Assembly (NCBI GenBank): GCA_964412195.1
Contig: CAYPNP010000025.1
Location: 9,848 to 73,847, forward strand
Length of the DNA stretch: 64,000 nucleotides
Reading direction: 5' to 3'
Source of the DNA: CAYPNP01 sp964412195
GTDB lineage: Bacteria; Acidobacteriota; JAAYUB01
Position numbers and translations under genes: made by a program. Positions within the stretch are counted from its first letter, which is position 1. Each line of letters begins with the position of its first letter. Shown one piece after another: positions 37,144 to 46,784 of the stretch. The notes beneath the pieces were generated by a model, which worked only from the letters and a program-made list of their open reading frames with translations, searched no databases and was not told the DNA's origin.

Positions 37144-38297
37144 TGATGATCATGAATATGGATTCTCAAACGAGCGCTCAGCCTATTCGAGTGTGTCATG
37201 TCTCTCATCAGGCGGAGCGATTTGGAATAGGTACGTTTTTACTGACATTAATTAAAGAACAGTGCCTGAGGCAAAGCCAATTGAAAGTGGGAGCTGCTTT
37301 CCAGACTGTGGGAGAACGGGAAGAGGCATTTCGTACTTTGGGCATCTCTGTTCACCAATTAAAAGCGAGATCGGCGAAATCCCCTCTTCTGGGGTGGTAT
37401 TTTTGGCGGATATTCCGTGATTATGATGTAATCCACTTTCACACTTTGTCCCCATGGGCATTTATTGCTGCCAGGCTCCGGCGTAGGAAAATCATTACAA
37501 CATTTCATGGCTCTAGCGGTTTGCGTGGTGAGTGGCTAGACGGAATCCGACGGCGTTTTTTCACATATATTCTGTCTCACTGGTGTGAGCGAACAATATT
37601 TGTCAGCCAATCGGCAAAAGAACGTTTCGCTAAGTGTTTTAATTACACAATTCACGCCGATCGATCTGGCGAGATTGCGAATGGTCTACCCATCGGTGAT
37701 TTGCCAGTAAAAAATCAATCCTTCCAAACTAGGAACGAATTAGGTTGGAATCACCGTTTTGTCATTGGATGCGCTGCGCGTTTTGATCCTGTAAAGCGTA
37801 TAGAACTATTAATCCGGACAATTGATATTTTAAACAACGATAACTATTTAGCAGCCATTGCCGGTTCCGGCGACCCACGTTATGAGAATTCTCTGAAATC
37901 TCTTGCCCGGGATCTAAAGCTCGATAATCAAGTGCAATTTTTAGGATTTCGACAAGATGTACTTGATGTTCTCGCCAATATGGATTTGTTTGTGTTGTCA
38001 AGTGTTGGGGAACCATTTGGGTTGTCATTGCTTGAGGCCATGGCGCTGGGAGTACCTTGTGCGGTATTCAGCGACAGTGGTGCGGCTGTGGACATCATCG
38101 GTTCGAGTGGATTCGTTGTCTCCACATGTGAAGAATTGGCAGACGTGGCGAGCCGATTGAGGAGTGACCCGGCTCTGAGTGCACAGGTTCGGAACAGAGT
38201 CAGGGAACGCGCCAGTGCGTTTCACATATCCAAAACAGCGTCTCGATATTTCGCTCTCTACTCAGAAGTCTGTACGGGTTACAGGGCCAAGACTTAG
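37143..38297 (+). CDS. GT4 glycosyltransferase
   Basis: A 384-residue GT-B glycosyltransferase. VCHVSHQAERFGIGTF opens the acceptor domain and VIHFHTLSPWAFIAA is typical. The donor domain has IGCAARFDPVKRIELLI, VQFLGFRQDVLDVLANMDLFVLSS and EPFGLSLLEAMALGVP (the E-x7-E motif). The ATG at 37143 overlaps the previous stop by one base. The codon usage is AT-rich like its neighbours. Confidence 0.9.
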   Translation: MMIMNMDSQTSAQPIRVCHVSHQAERFGIGTFLLTLIKEQCLRQSQLKVGAAFQTVGEREEAFRTLGISVHQLKARSAKSPLLGWYFWRIFRDYDVIHFHTLSPWAFIAARLRRRKIITTFHGSSGLRGEWLDGIRRRFFTYILSHWCERTIFVSQSAKERFAKCFNYTIHADRSGEIANGLPIGDLPVKNQSFQTRNELGWNHRFVIGCAARFDPVKRIELLIRTIDILNNDNYLAAIAGSGDPRYENSLKSLARDLKLDNQVQFLGFRQDVLDVLANMDLFVLSSVGEPFGLSLLEAMALGVPCAVFSDSGAAVDIIGSSGFVVSTCEELADVASRLRSDPALSAQVRNRVRERASAFHISKTASRYFALYSEVCTGYRAKT

Positions 38298-38321
38298 ACA
38301 CGATAATCACGGAAAGACGCG

Positions 38322-39689
38322 ATGGTATCAGCTAATCTTATCCAGGCCGGGCCTCAACTTGTGTGTATCCAAGACAAAGAACTCACGGGATATTCTAATC
38401 TGCAGCGAATTCATCAAAATGTTAACTGGATGCTGGAACAGATCGGTTGTTTCGGTCGGGACTTTGCTGCCGGGCTGACCCGGATTGTAATCAAGCCGAA
38501 CCTGGTCACTCATCGACATTACATGGGCGGCGAGTTCCTGGCTGGAAGTGTGATCTCGGGAGCCGTGTTGGGGCCACTGATCGAGTGTTTTCTGGTCAGG
38601 ACTGGATCGGCAGTTCCAATCACCGTTGCTGATAATCCTGTCGAGGGGGCCGATTTCTCCGGGATCTTGGAATACACGGGACTTGGGCGAATCATATCCG
38701 ACTTGGCATCTGCCGGTTATTCGAATGTGCAGGTAATCGACTTGCGGCCGCAGGTGATGAGAGAGGATTCGGCTGGCAAGTTTCAGCACTATACTCAATC
38801 TGGTGATCCCCTCGGCTATGTGGAAATTGATCTGGGCCGGGACAGCATGCTGACAGAACTGGATTCCATCCCTGGAAACCATTACTACACCCTCGCGGAT
38901 TCCAGCATTGATCATTTCGATCCGCGCTTCTCCGGAGAGAGCCGAACCGATCGGTTTCATTGTTCCGATCGACATGCCTATCTGGTCTCGCGGACAATTC
39001 TGAATGCGGACCTCATCGTCAATGTGGCCAAGCTAAAAACTCACTGCAAGGCGGGAGTGTCCTTGTGTTTGAAGAATATGATCGGCATGGTCTATTTGAA
39101 GGAATGCATGCCCCATCACCGGCCAGGTCCCCCGCCAACCGGTGACGCTTTCCCCCAATATCCGGCCGCATACTATGTAGCGGCCCGTAAAGGGTATCGA
39201 TGGCTGAGAGAACGACTGGCTATCCATAAACTGCCGGGATTCCGACGCCTCCGGGATCGCATGCAACAGCAGAAAATTCTAATCGGGCAGCATATCGAGC
39301 ACGGCAATTGGTTCGGGAACGACACTATCTGGCGGACAATCTTAGATCTAAACCGGATTGCCCTGTATGCCGACAAGGATGGGATCATGCGCGACACTCG
39401 CCAGCGCCGGATGATCTGCCTTATCGATGGGATCGTGGGGCAGGAAGGCGAAGGACCTATGGCGGGGAAACCGGTGAAAGCCGGCGTGTTACTGGGCGGT
39501 TGGAATCCGGTACTTGTTGATGCGTTTGCCGCGAAATTGATGGGAATCGACTACCGCAGGATCCCTCAAATCGCACGAGCCAAGGGCATTCATCGCTGGC
39601 CGTTGCTTCGAGCCGAGGAGACTGATCTAACCTTCCCTACTGTGCAACTGCCGAATTTTGGATTCAAGATGCCCAAGGGATGGTGCTGA
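38322..39689 (+). CDS. DUF362 family protein
   Basis: A 455-residue protein. IVIKPNLVTHRHY near residue 52, LIVNVAKLKTHCKAGVSLCLKNMIGMV around residue 235, and LIDGIVGQEGEGPMAGKPVKAGVLLGG near residue 380 are the three conserved blocks of DUF362. The family usually carries ferredoxin-like cysteines at its end; they are missing here. Its chemical role is unknown, but it recurs in surface-polysaccharide loci. The ATG at 38322 is 24 bases after the previous stop. Confidence 0.85.
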   Translation: MVSANLIQAGPQLVCIQDKELTGYSNLQRIHQNVNWMLEQIGCFGRDFAAGLTRIVIKPNLVTHRHYMGGEFLAGSVISGAVLGPLIECFLVRTGSAVPITVADNPVEGADFSGILEYTGLGRIISDLASAGYSNVQVIDLRPQVMREDSAGKFQHYTQSGDPLGYVEIDLGRDSMLTELDSIPGNHYYTLADSSIDHFDPRFSGESRTDRFHCSDRHAYLVSRTILNADLIVNVAKLKTHCKAGVSLCLKNMIGMVYLKECMPHHRPGPPPTGDAFPQYPAAYYVAARKGYRWLRERLAIHKLPGFRRLRDRMQQQKILIGQHIEHGNWFGNDTIWRTILDLNRIALYADKDGIMRDTRQRRMICLIDGIVGQEGEGPMAGKPVKAGVLLGGWNPVLVDAFAAKLMGIDYRRIPQIARAKGIHRWPLLRAEETDLTFPTVQLPNFGFKMPKGWC

Positions 39690-39690
39690 A

Positions 39691-41565
39691 TTGGCTTGGT
39701 TTGCCTTATGGAGAAGAGATTCGGTCTCTGTACAGGAACGGGTAGATCGTTTGAAAGGGCTCTTGCAATTGCCTGGTGTTCCTCCCTTGCGGATGGAACG
39801 TATGCTGTCTAGTCAGAACCTGTCGTATTGGGGCTGGGCTTGGAATCCACACCAGATCCCGGATTGCACGACCTGCACTAGGGATGATGTCTTCGTTGCC
39901 ATCCAAGGCGTTGTCACGGAGATCGAAGGGGCACCGCTGCCGGTAGATGACAGAGAGCAGGCCGCGCGTCGGATCCTTCAGCTATGGCGGGAGCGCCGCG
40001 GGGAGATGGTCCATCGCATCAATGGGTCGTTTTCTCTATTCGTGCATGAGCAGACATCCGACTCCATCCATCTTTACACCGACCGTTTTGCCTCTAGGTC
40101 GATTTGTGTCTGCCGCGAGGAATCGGGGTGGATCATAGGCGACACACCGAGTGTGCTCACATTTCTCCGGCAGACCGCCCGAGAGTTGGATCTGGCTGGA
40201 TTATGGTCCTACCTGCATCTGGGGCGGAGGGTCGCGAATCGCACGCTTTTCCAGGGAATCCATCACCTCCTGGCTGGCCAAGGGCTGGTGGTATCCAAGG
40301 AAGGAAATGGTGCGACCTTTGACTGGTACCAACGGTGCTATCAGCCGGACCATAGAATTCCTCTCCGGGAATGGGGAAACCGTCTTGCCTCAGCGTTGGA
40401 AGACAGCGCATCCAGGTATCGGGCAATCTGTCGGCGTCCAACCCTATTCCTGAGCGGAGGACTTGACTCCCGGATTGCTGCATCCGCGTTAAGGGAGGGA
40501 ACGCATACCGTCACGCTGTGCACTGCACCTAATGCAGAGAGCCGGATTGCATCCAAAGTGGCGGAAGCTTTGGGATTGGAACATGAAACTATAATCCGCT
40601 CCCCCTATTGGTATCTTGATACGACACAGGCGGCCACCTGGATAAGCGCTGGTAGCCACCTGAACCATCACTGCCATTTTCTTGCACCGGTAGGGATGAT
40701 CACCGCCAAGCAGCCGGAGGCGGAGTTTTTCCTGGGTGATCTGCTGGAGAATTTCAATAAGCACTATTTCCAATTCCCGGATGGTCTGCATCCATCTTTC
40801 GACGCCGATTTCGTATCGGACGAGCTGTCGAAATACATCCCCTCGACGGTGAAGGACTCCACACGCGTCGGCTTGTATTTGCAACCCGGAGTCCGCGAAC
40901 GAGCAAGAGAAGCATATCGGGAGGCTGTCAGAGAACACATCGCCCGAGTCCGCGAAGTCTCCTCCGATCCGTTGGATTGTTTCAACGAGTTGCTAAGGTG
41001 GACGGACGTCACCTCCACATACACATTCAACATGATCACATGCATTCGAGCGATCGCTCCCGAACGGAACATCCGACTCGATAACAATCTTGACGAATTG
41101 TCGCTCTCTATCCCTTCATCAATCCGGGGTGCTGGGCAACTCCATCAGTGGACTCTCCAATCGCTTTCACCGGCGTTGCGGTGGATACCTGATTCGAACT
41201 ACTTTGTTCCGCCGGTTTTCCCGCTTTGGATGAAGCGGCCGCTAAGGGCGGTCCGACCTGTATTGGGCAGGATTCGAAGATCCATCAAACGGTTGCAGTC
41301 CCCATCGCTGGTTCTCAGCACGTCCGGATCTTGGTTGTTATTGCATGAGATGTATCGGCGTGACGAACGGTACAGAGCCCATGTCATATCTGTGATAAGG
41401 AACGCCCGGAATATTTTGGGCGAGTATATCGATTTTACGAAAGTCGATCTTGCGTGGACGGAATTCGAGGCAGGTAATGTGGGGCGTCAGTTTGAAATTG
41501 AATGCCTTTTTTCGCTTTCCCAGCTCATGCTGGCGTTAGAGTCTCCAGGTGTTGGCTTACCATGA
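39691..41565 (+). CDS. Asparagine synthase-like protein without N-terminal Cys
   Basis: About 624 residues. The C-terminal half has the ATP-pyrophosphatase loop FLSGGLDSRIAASAL (near residue 250), shared by asparagine synthase B. The N-terminal glutaminase-like domain (VHRINGSFSLFVHE, LYTDRFASRSICV) lacks the Met-Cys start needed for ammonia release from glutamine, so it may use another amine donor or make an amide or phosphate-activated bond. TTG at 39691, one base after the upstream stop with AAGGGATGG before it, is chosen; a TTG at 39658 is also in frame. The last four bases overlap the next gene. Confidence 0.78.
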   Translation: MAWFALWRRDSVSVQERVDRLKGLLQLPGVPPLRMERMLSSQNLSYWGWAWNPHQIPDCTTCTRDDVFVAIQGVVTEIEGAPLPVDDREQAARRILQLWRERRGEMVHRINGSFSLFVHEQTSDSIHLYTDRFASRSICVCREESGWIIGDTPSVLTFLRQTARELDLAGLWSYLHLGRRVANRTLFQGIHHLLAGQGLVVSKEGNGATFDWYQRCYQPDHRIPLREWGNRLASALEDSASRYRAICRRPTLFLSGGLDSRIAASALREGTHTVTLCTAPNAESRIASKVAEALGLEHETIIRSPYWYLDTTQAATWISAGSHLNHHCHFLAPVGMITAKQPEAEFFLGDLLENFNKHYFQFPDGLHPSFDADFVSDELSKYIPSTVKDSTRVGLYLQPGVRERAREAYREAVREHIARVREVSSDPLDCFNELLRWTDVTSTYTFNMITCIRAIAPERNIRLDNNLDELSLSIPSSIRGAGQLHQWTLQSLSPALRWIPDSNYFVPPVFPLWMKRPLRAVRPVLGRIRRSIKRLQSPSLVLSTSGSWLLLHEMYRRDERYRAHVISVIRNARNILGEYIDFTKVDLAWTEFEAGNVGRQFEIECLFSLSQLMLALESPGVGLP

Positions 41566-42683
41566 TCCACGTCTTGTGGATTGCGCCTCATCTCAACCAC
41601 TACAAAGCGCGTTGTTTGAACCGACTTGCCGCGGCTGGAGGCCTGGCGATAACCGTTGTGTCAGGCCGCCTCTTGGAAAATAGTGGTCACGAGGCGGATC
41701 CAGCACTTGATTCGTCTCAGCAAATTCAGCTGGACATCTCCAAGAAAAGCTTCCATCGAAATCCGAAGACCTATTGCAGCCTCCTCCGGATCTTAGAGAA
41801 ACAGCATTACGATACTGTTCTCATGCCGTTGGAGCGGAAGCATTTTCCTTTGATCCTTTTCCTTTCACTCATAAGATGGAGATACGGGTACCGGTTGGTC
41901 AGCTATAATCATCCTCTGCACAGAACGGTGAATTCCGCATGGACTGATCTGTTCATCAAAGGTCTGTACGGACTCTTCGATCGGATCATATTTTATACAG
42001 AACAGGGAATGCTAGAGTCGACTGCACGCTGTCTGATACAACCCGGTAAGGCTTTTTTCTCGAACAATACTTTGGATACGAAATCCATCTGGGAAAACTA
42101 TACATTTGAAGTAAACATATCGTCCCCCAAGCGACTCTTGTTCATCGGTCGCTTGACGCGACGCAAGCGATTGAATCTGTTGTTGGAATATTTCCGAGAG
42201 ATTCAGATCCGACTCCCGAGTGCCGAGTTGTTGATTATTGGTGATGGCCCAGAGGCGCCGATCGTCCAGCAGGCGGCGTCGGACAATCCGTCGATCACGT
42301 GGAGAGGACTCTTGGTCGATGAGTTGGCGATCGCTCGGGTGATGAAAGACATCCATGCGGTGTTTGTCCCGGGTGACAGCGGATTGTCCATTGTCCATGC
42401 CTTCGCCTATGGCAAGCCTTACATCACCATGGCTTTCCATCAACAACACGGACCGGAAATAGATTATGTGCATGATGACGTGAACGGTTTGCTACTGACC
42501 GGAGACCTCGAGAGGGATTGCGAGCGAATTGCTACCTTGTTGCAAGATCCCCATCGCTACAATGCGATGTGCCGCCACGCCTTTCAAGAAGCGCAGCAAC
42601 TCGCAATCGAGAACTGGTGTGCGAGAATCCGGTCGGCCCTGGTTTTCGACCAAGACCCTTCAACTGAACGAGTTACAGGCTGA
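41562..42683 (+). CDS. GT4 glycosyltransferase
   Basis: A 373-residue GT-B enzyme. MIHVLWIAPHLNHYKARCL starts the first domain. In the second, RLLFIGRLTRRKRLNLLLEYF, AELLIIGDGPEAP and FVPGDSGLSIVHAFAYGKP (modified E-x7-E with Ser/His) bind the donor. The ATG at 41562 overlaps the previous stop by four bases and its stop overlaps the next ATG by one. Donor unknown. Confidence 0.88.
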   Translation: MIHVLWIAPHLNHYKARCLNRLAAAGGLAITVVSGRLLENSGHEADPALDSSQQIQLDISKKSFHRNPKTYCSLLRILEKQHYDTVLMPLERKHFPLILFLSLIRWRYGYRLVSYNHPLHRTVNSAWTDLFIKGLYGLFDRIIFYTEQGMLESTARCLIQPGKAFFSNNTLDTKSIWENYTFEVNISSPKRLLFIGRLTRRKRLNLLLEYFREIQIRLPSAELLIIGDGPEAPIVQQAASDNPSITWRGLLVDELAIARVMKDIHAVFVPGDSGLSIVHAFAYGKPYITMAFHQQHGPEIDYVHDDVNGLLLTGDLERDCERIATLLQDPHRYNAMCRHAFQEAQQLAIENWCARIRSALVFDQDPSTERVTG

Positions 42684-43846
42684 TGGAGTTTTCTGCCTTA
42701 GATAATGAGTCTCGTGTTCCGTGCAGCGAACGGAAGCCGACTGTATTGATTTTGGGACCACTCCCTCCACCTCTGTTTGGTCCCGCGATCGCCACCCGAA
42801 TCCTCTTGAACTCGAGCCTGAATCGGGCATTCAATCTGGTTCATCTTGATACAAATACCCATCAGGAGTTGTCATCTCTAGGGAAGTTTCGTCTTTCCCG
42901 TCTACTTGAGAACTTTCATCTTTATATCAAGATGCTATGGCTAGTCCTGCAGCGGACGCCAGATCTGGTGCTGGTGCCCATCAGTCAGACGACACCCGGA
43001 TTCTTAAAAGACTCCGTCTTCCTCTGGACAAGCAGAATTCTAGGTCGACCGACAGTCATACAACTCCGGGGGAGCAATTTTAAAAATTGGTACCGTTCCT
43101 GTTCCCGTGCTATGCAACGGTTCGTCACAAGCACTTTGACTCGAACCCAGGCGGTGATCGTCTTAGGGAATAAACTCCGCTACCTGTTCGCTGGTTTTTA
43201 TCCACCTGGCCGCATCTTTATTGTGCCCAATGGATGTGACATCAATCTGCCTCCACCCGCCCAGAAGAATGATTCTACGCTCAAGCTGCTATACTTGAGC
43301 AATCTTCAGCCTTCCAAGGGCATTGAGGACGTGCTCAGGGGAATGGCCCGCGTAGTAGGAGAGTCGGATTCGAGCAGGATCACCTTGGATGTGGTTGGAT
43401 CTTGGCGAGATGACATGCAACGGACGGCATTGACAGAGCAGTGCCTCCGCGAATCATTGCCAGTCCGTTTTCACCCACCGGTCGATGGCCCGGAAAAGTT
43501 CGAGCATCTTGTGAATGCGGATGTTTTACTTTTTACTCCCCGCGAACCGGAGGGGCACCCTTGGGTGATCATCGAGGCGATGGCGGCGGGATTGCCCATC
43601 ATCAGCACCGACCAGGGAGCCATCACGGAATCGGTCATCGATGGAGTCAACGGCTTCATCATTGGGGTTAGTCGAGACGATCAGATCGCAGAGAAGATAT
43701 TATTGTTGGCCCGGGACCCTGAGTTGCGCGTCCGTATGGGAGAAGCCAGCCGGAGGTTTTATCTGGAGCATTTCACAGAAGAAAAGATGGTTCAGCGGCT
43801 GGCCTGCGTCTTTAACACGTTGCTGGGGCGGTCATGTGCGGAATAG
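42683..43846 (+). CDS. GT4 glycosyltransferase
   Basis: A 387-residue GT-B enzyme. TVLILGPLPPPLFGPAIATR is the N-terminal glycine-rich loop, and VVPISQTTPGFLKDSVFL follows. The donor domain shows LKLLYLSNLQPSKGIEDVL, VRFHPPVDGPEKFEHLVNADV and EGHPWVIIEAMAAGLPIIST (E-x7-E). The ATG at 42683 shares one base with the previous stop, and its end overlaps the asparagine synthase by 13 bases. Confidence 0.9.
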   Translation: MEFSALDNESRVPCSERKPTVLILGPLPPPLFGPAIATRILLNSSLNRAFNLVHLDTNTHQELSSLGKFRLSRLLENFHLYIKMLWLVLQRTPDLVLVPISQTTPGFLKDSVFLWTSRILGRPTVIQLRGSNFKNWYRSCSRAMQRFVTSTLTRTQAVIVLGNKLRYLFAGFYPPGRIFIVPNGCDINLPPPAQKNDSTLKLLYLSNLQPSKGIEDVLRGMARVVGESDSSRITLDVVGSWRDDMQRTALTEQCLRESLPVRFHPPVDGPEKFEHLVNADVLLFTPREPEGHPWVIIEAMAAGLPIISTDQGAITESVIDGVNGFIIGVSRDDQIAEKILLLARDPELRVRMGEASRRFYLEHFTEEKMVQRLACVFNTLLGRSCAE

Positions 43847-45726
43847 CCGGCGTCTTTGATCCCGCAAGGATTCTGGGCCCAGAGACGGCCGGCATCTTGG
43901 GGGCGATGTCGGAAGTCATGGCCCATCGTGGTCCGGACGACCAAGGCCAGTACCTGGATGGGCATTGCGGGATGGCGTTTAGGCGTCTGGCGGTTATTGA
44001 TCTCCAGAGTGGCCATCAGCCCATGCAAGGACCAGCGAGGCAAGTCACCATCGTGTTTAATGGGGAGGTCTATAACTTCCCTGATCTCCGTCGGGAATTG
44101 GAAAATCATGGAGTCCTCTTTCAGACAAACAGCGACACTGAAGTCATCGCTGCCGGTTATGAGAACTGGGGCCCCGAGATCGTACACAAGCTGAGGGGGA
44201 TGTTTGCATTTGCCATCCACGATCCAGGCAAGAACAGGATATTCCTTGCTCGGGACCACACGGGGATAAAGCCTCTCTACTATTGTGAGAGTGGCAGTGC
44301 CTTCCTGTTCGCTTCAGAGATCAAGGCCCTGCTGCGGTTTCCCGGCATTATCGCTCGGGCCAACATCAAGGCTCTGCCAAGTTATATGAGTTTCCTCTGG
44401 GTGCCCGCTCCGGAAACCCTGTTCGAGGGCATCTTCATGCTGGAACCCGGGCACACGCTGGAGGTTTCTGAAAAGGGTTTAGTGAAAACGCGGTATTGGA
44501 ATCCGGACCTCCGGCAGACTGATGATCATCTGACGGAGGCAGAGTGGCGGGAGATCATCCGTCACGAACTCCAGCGAGCGGTTCGAGAGCAGTTGATCAG
44601 CGATGTGCCACTCGGAGCTTTATTGTCGGGCGGAGTTGATTCGTCCTTGATCGTTGCTCTGATGAATCAAGTCGATCCCCAACCCGTGACCACCTACACT
44701 ACCGGATTCCTTGAAGCCGATCTGGAGCGGGACGTCATCCGCTCGGATCTGTTACACGCCCGGATGGCGGCTCGGCATCTGGTGGTTGACTATCGAGAGA
44801 TCATCCTCAATCCGGATGTTGTCCGACTCCTACCGAAACTCGTATGGCACATGGATGAGCCGGTGGCCGATCCAGCGGCCATCAATACCTTCCTGATCTG
44901 CCAGGCCGCCAAGGAACAATGCACGGTCATGCTTTCCGGCGTGGGAGGTGACGAGATTTTCGGGGGCTATCCCCGCTACTGGGCTGCACTCGTGGCGGAA
45001 CGATATAATACCATTCCGCGAATTCTGCGAAGATGGCTCGTAGAATCTTGGATCAACGGAATTCCTAGCGGCCAGAAGTCATTATTCCGGAATGCAAAAA
45101 AATTCATCAAGAGCTCCAATCTTCCGTTCAAGAAGCGGTACTTCGGCTTCCTGACCTACTACTCGCAGGATGAGCTTCGAAAACTGCTCCGGAGGGATTT
45201 TGATTTCGAGGGCATTTTCCAACACCACGACCGAATTTTCGAGGAGAGTCGCAGTCCGGATCTTCTACAATCGATGATGAACCTGGATTTGAAGACATTC
45301 CTGCCAAACCTTAATCTCATGTATACCGACAAGATGAGCAGCGCCGCCGCTGTGGAGATCCGAGTACCGTTTCTGGATCACCGTTTCATTGAAAAGGTGT
45401 CAACCATCCCAGGGAGGCTGAAAATCCACAGAGGGACCCGCAAATACATCTTGAAACAGGTAGCGGAAGAGTTCCTGCCACCCGAAATCGTGTGGCGGAA
45501 AAAAGTGGGGTTTGGTGCCCCTGTCGGTGCATGGCTCAAGGGGCAGGTGCGTGAAATGATGCTGGATCTCCTTTCCGAAGAGACACTGAAGAGAAGAGGA
45601 TATTTCCATCCGATCGCGGTAAGGCGTTTAATTGACGACCATCTAAAGGGTATGGAGTACAACGCAAACCAGCTCTGGCAACTGATCACCTTGGAATTAT
45701 GGCATCAAACATATATCAAGGGATGA
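43834..45726 (+). CDS. asnB: Asparagine synthase (glutamine-hydrolysing)
   Basis: A 630-residue amidotransferase. The catalytic Cys2 is present (MCGIAGVFD), with HRGPDDQG, VFNGEVYN, SDTEVIAAGYENWG and FAIHDPGKNRIFLARDHTG completing the glutaminase. The synthetase ATP loop is LLSGGVDSSLIVALM. It makes asparagine from aspartate, glutamine and ATP, or, as in many polysaccharide loci, amidates a uronic acid such as ManNAcA. It starts 13 bases inside the previous gene. The paired incomplete asparagine-synthase-like gene 4 kb upstream suggests two different amidation steps. Confidence 0.92.
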   Translation: MCGIAGVFDPARILGPETAGILGAMSEVMAHRGPDDQGQYLDGHCGMAFRRLAVIDLQSGHQPMQGPARQVTIVFNGEVYNFPDLRRELENHGVLFQTNSDTEVIAAGYENWGPEIVHKLRGMFAFAIHDPGKNRIFLARDHTGIKPLYYCESGSAFLFASEIKALLRFPGIIARANIKALPSYMSFLWVPAPETLFEGIFMLEPGHTLEVSEKGLVKTRYWNPDLRQTDDHLTEAEWREIIRHELQRAVREQLISDVPLGALLSGGVDSSLIVALMNQVDPQPVTTYTTGFLEADLERDVIRSDLLHARMAARHLVVDYREIILNPDVVRLLPKLVWHMDEPVADPAAINTFLICQAAKEQCTVMLSGVGGDEIFGGYPRYWAALVAERYNTIPRILRRWLVESWINGIPSGQKSLFRNAKKFIKSSNLPFKKRYFGFLTYYSQDELRKLLRRDFDFEGIFQHHDRIFEESRSPDLLQSMMNLDLKTFLPNLNLMYTDKMSSAAAVEIRVPFLDHRFIEKVSTIPGRLKIHRGTRKYILKQVAEEFLPPEIVWRKKVGFGAPVGAWLKGQVREMMLDLLSEETLKRRGYFHPIAVRRLIDDHLKGMEYNANQLWQLITLELWHQTYIKG

Positions 45727-45774
45727 ATATTCAATGATTATTCCGTCGTTCAGTGTGCCGTCAAGTCATTCTCT

Positions 45775-46704
45775 ATGTTGAGTGCTAAAGGCGAGCAAGA
45801 GAGCCAAAAAGCGGGCCGTAACAGAGTCGACCCTCATAATTCGAGAGAGGTAGGGTATGGCTCAACTCAGCAAATTGAGGCATTCTGGAATGAAAACTTG
45901 TGCGGAAAGCATTTCATCACCGCGAATTATCCATCGCCGGAGTTCTTTGCACAATATCGGGAATTTCGATATCATAAAGAGCATCACTTAAACAGTTTCA
46001 TCGATTGGGCTGGAGCACAAGGGAAGGTTGTTCTGGAGATCGGGACTGGTGTTGGAGCGGATGCTACACGGTGGGCGGCGAAAGCGAAATCATATATTGG
46101 AATCGACTTGACAGATAGCGCGACTGTGGCGACAGCGAAGCATTTACGGGTACTCAATTTACGTGGAACGTCGATAAAGGCAAACGCTGAGAACCTTTGC
46201 TTCTCTGATCAAGTATTTGACATTGTGTATTCCCATGGAGTTCTTCATCATGTGCGTGATATCGCAAAGGCGCTGGGTGAGATCCGACGCGTGTTAAAAG
46301 ATGACGGGCAATTCATCCTGATGCTCTATTCCAAGGATTCATTCAATTATTGGATTAGGATTCAGTTCCTGTTTCGAATCCGTTTTATTTGGGAATTGGT
46401 GCTAGCCTCGGTTGGTATTTCAAGAAACTACCCGTGGAGTCATCACTTGGCCAATTTCCATGAGCGCGGATGGCATTATTTTTCTTGGAGCCAGTGGCCG
46501 CATCATTGCACGGATGGTCCCAATTGCGATGTCGCTAATATTTACAACCGCAGTGAGATTACCGCGCTGTTGCAGGACAAGGGATTTCGGATCATTCGCA
46601 TGGAAAAGACGCATTTCCCAATCGGTGGGATATTACCCGCGATCGAGCGGAGGCTTGCAAAGTATCTGGGGTTTTACCAATTCGTTTGGGCTGGAAAATC
46701 ATAA
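45775..46704 (+). CDS. SAM-dependent class I methyltransferase
   Basis: A 309-residue methyltransferase. VVLEIGTGVGADATRWA (about residues 84-100) is SAM-binding motif I, SYIGIDLTDSA follows, and FDIVYSHGVLHHVRDIAKAL is the motif IV region of the Methyltransf_11 family. The acceptor is unknown; in this setting a sugar hydroxyl or carboxyl is likely. The ATG at 45775 is 48 bases after the previous stop, without a strong ribosome site. Confidence 0.85.
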   Translation: MLSAKGEQESQKAGRNRVDPHNSREVGYGSTQQIEAFWNENLCGKHFITANYPSPEFFAQYREFRYHKEHHLNSFIDWAGAQGKVVLEIGTGVGADATRWAAKAKSYIGIDLTDSATVATAKHLRVLNLRGTSIKANAENLCFSDQVFDIVYSHGVLHHVRDIAKALGEIRRVLKDDGQFILMLYSKDSFNYWIRIQFLFRIRFIWELVLASVGISRNYPWSHHLANFHERGWHYFSWSQWPHHCTDGPNCDVANIYNRSEITALLQDKGFRIIRMEKTHFPIGGILPAIERRLAKYLGFYQFVWAGKS

Positions 46705-46784
46705 GATTTCATCATTTGGCTGATGGTTGGGTTGGGAGAGTTGATGCAATGGGTCGACTCTTGAAGTTGTCACAGCGGTGATCT

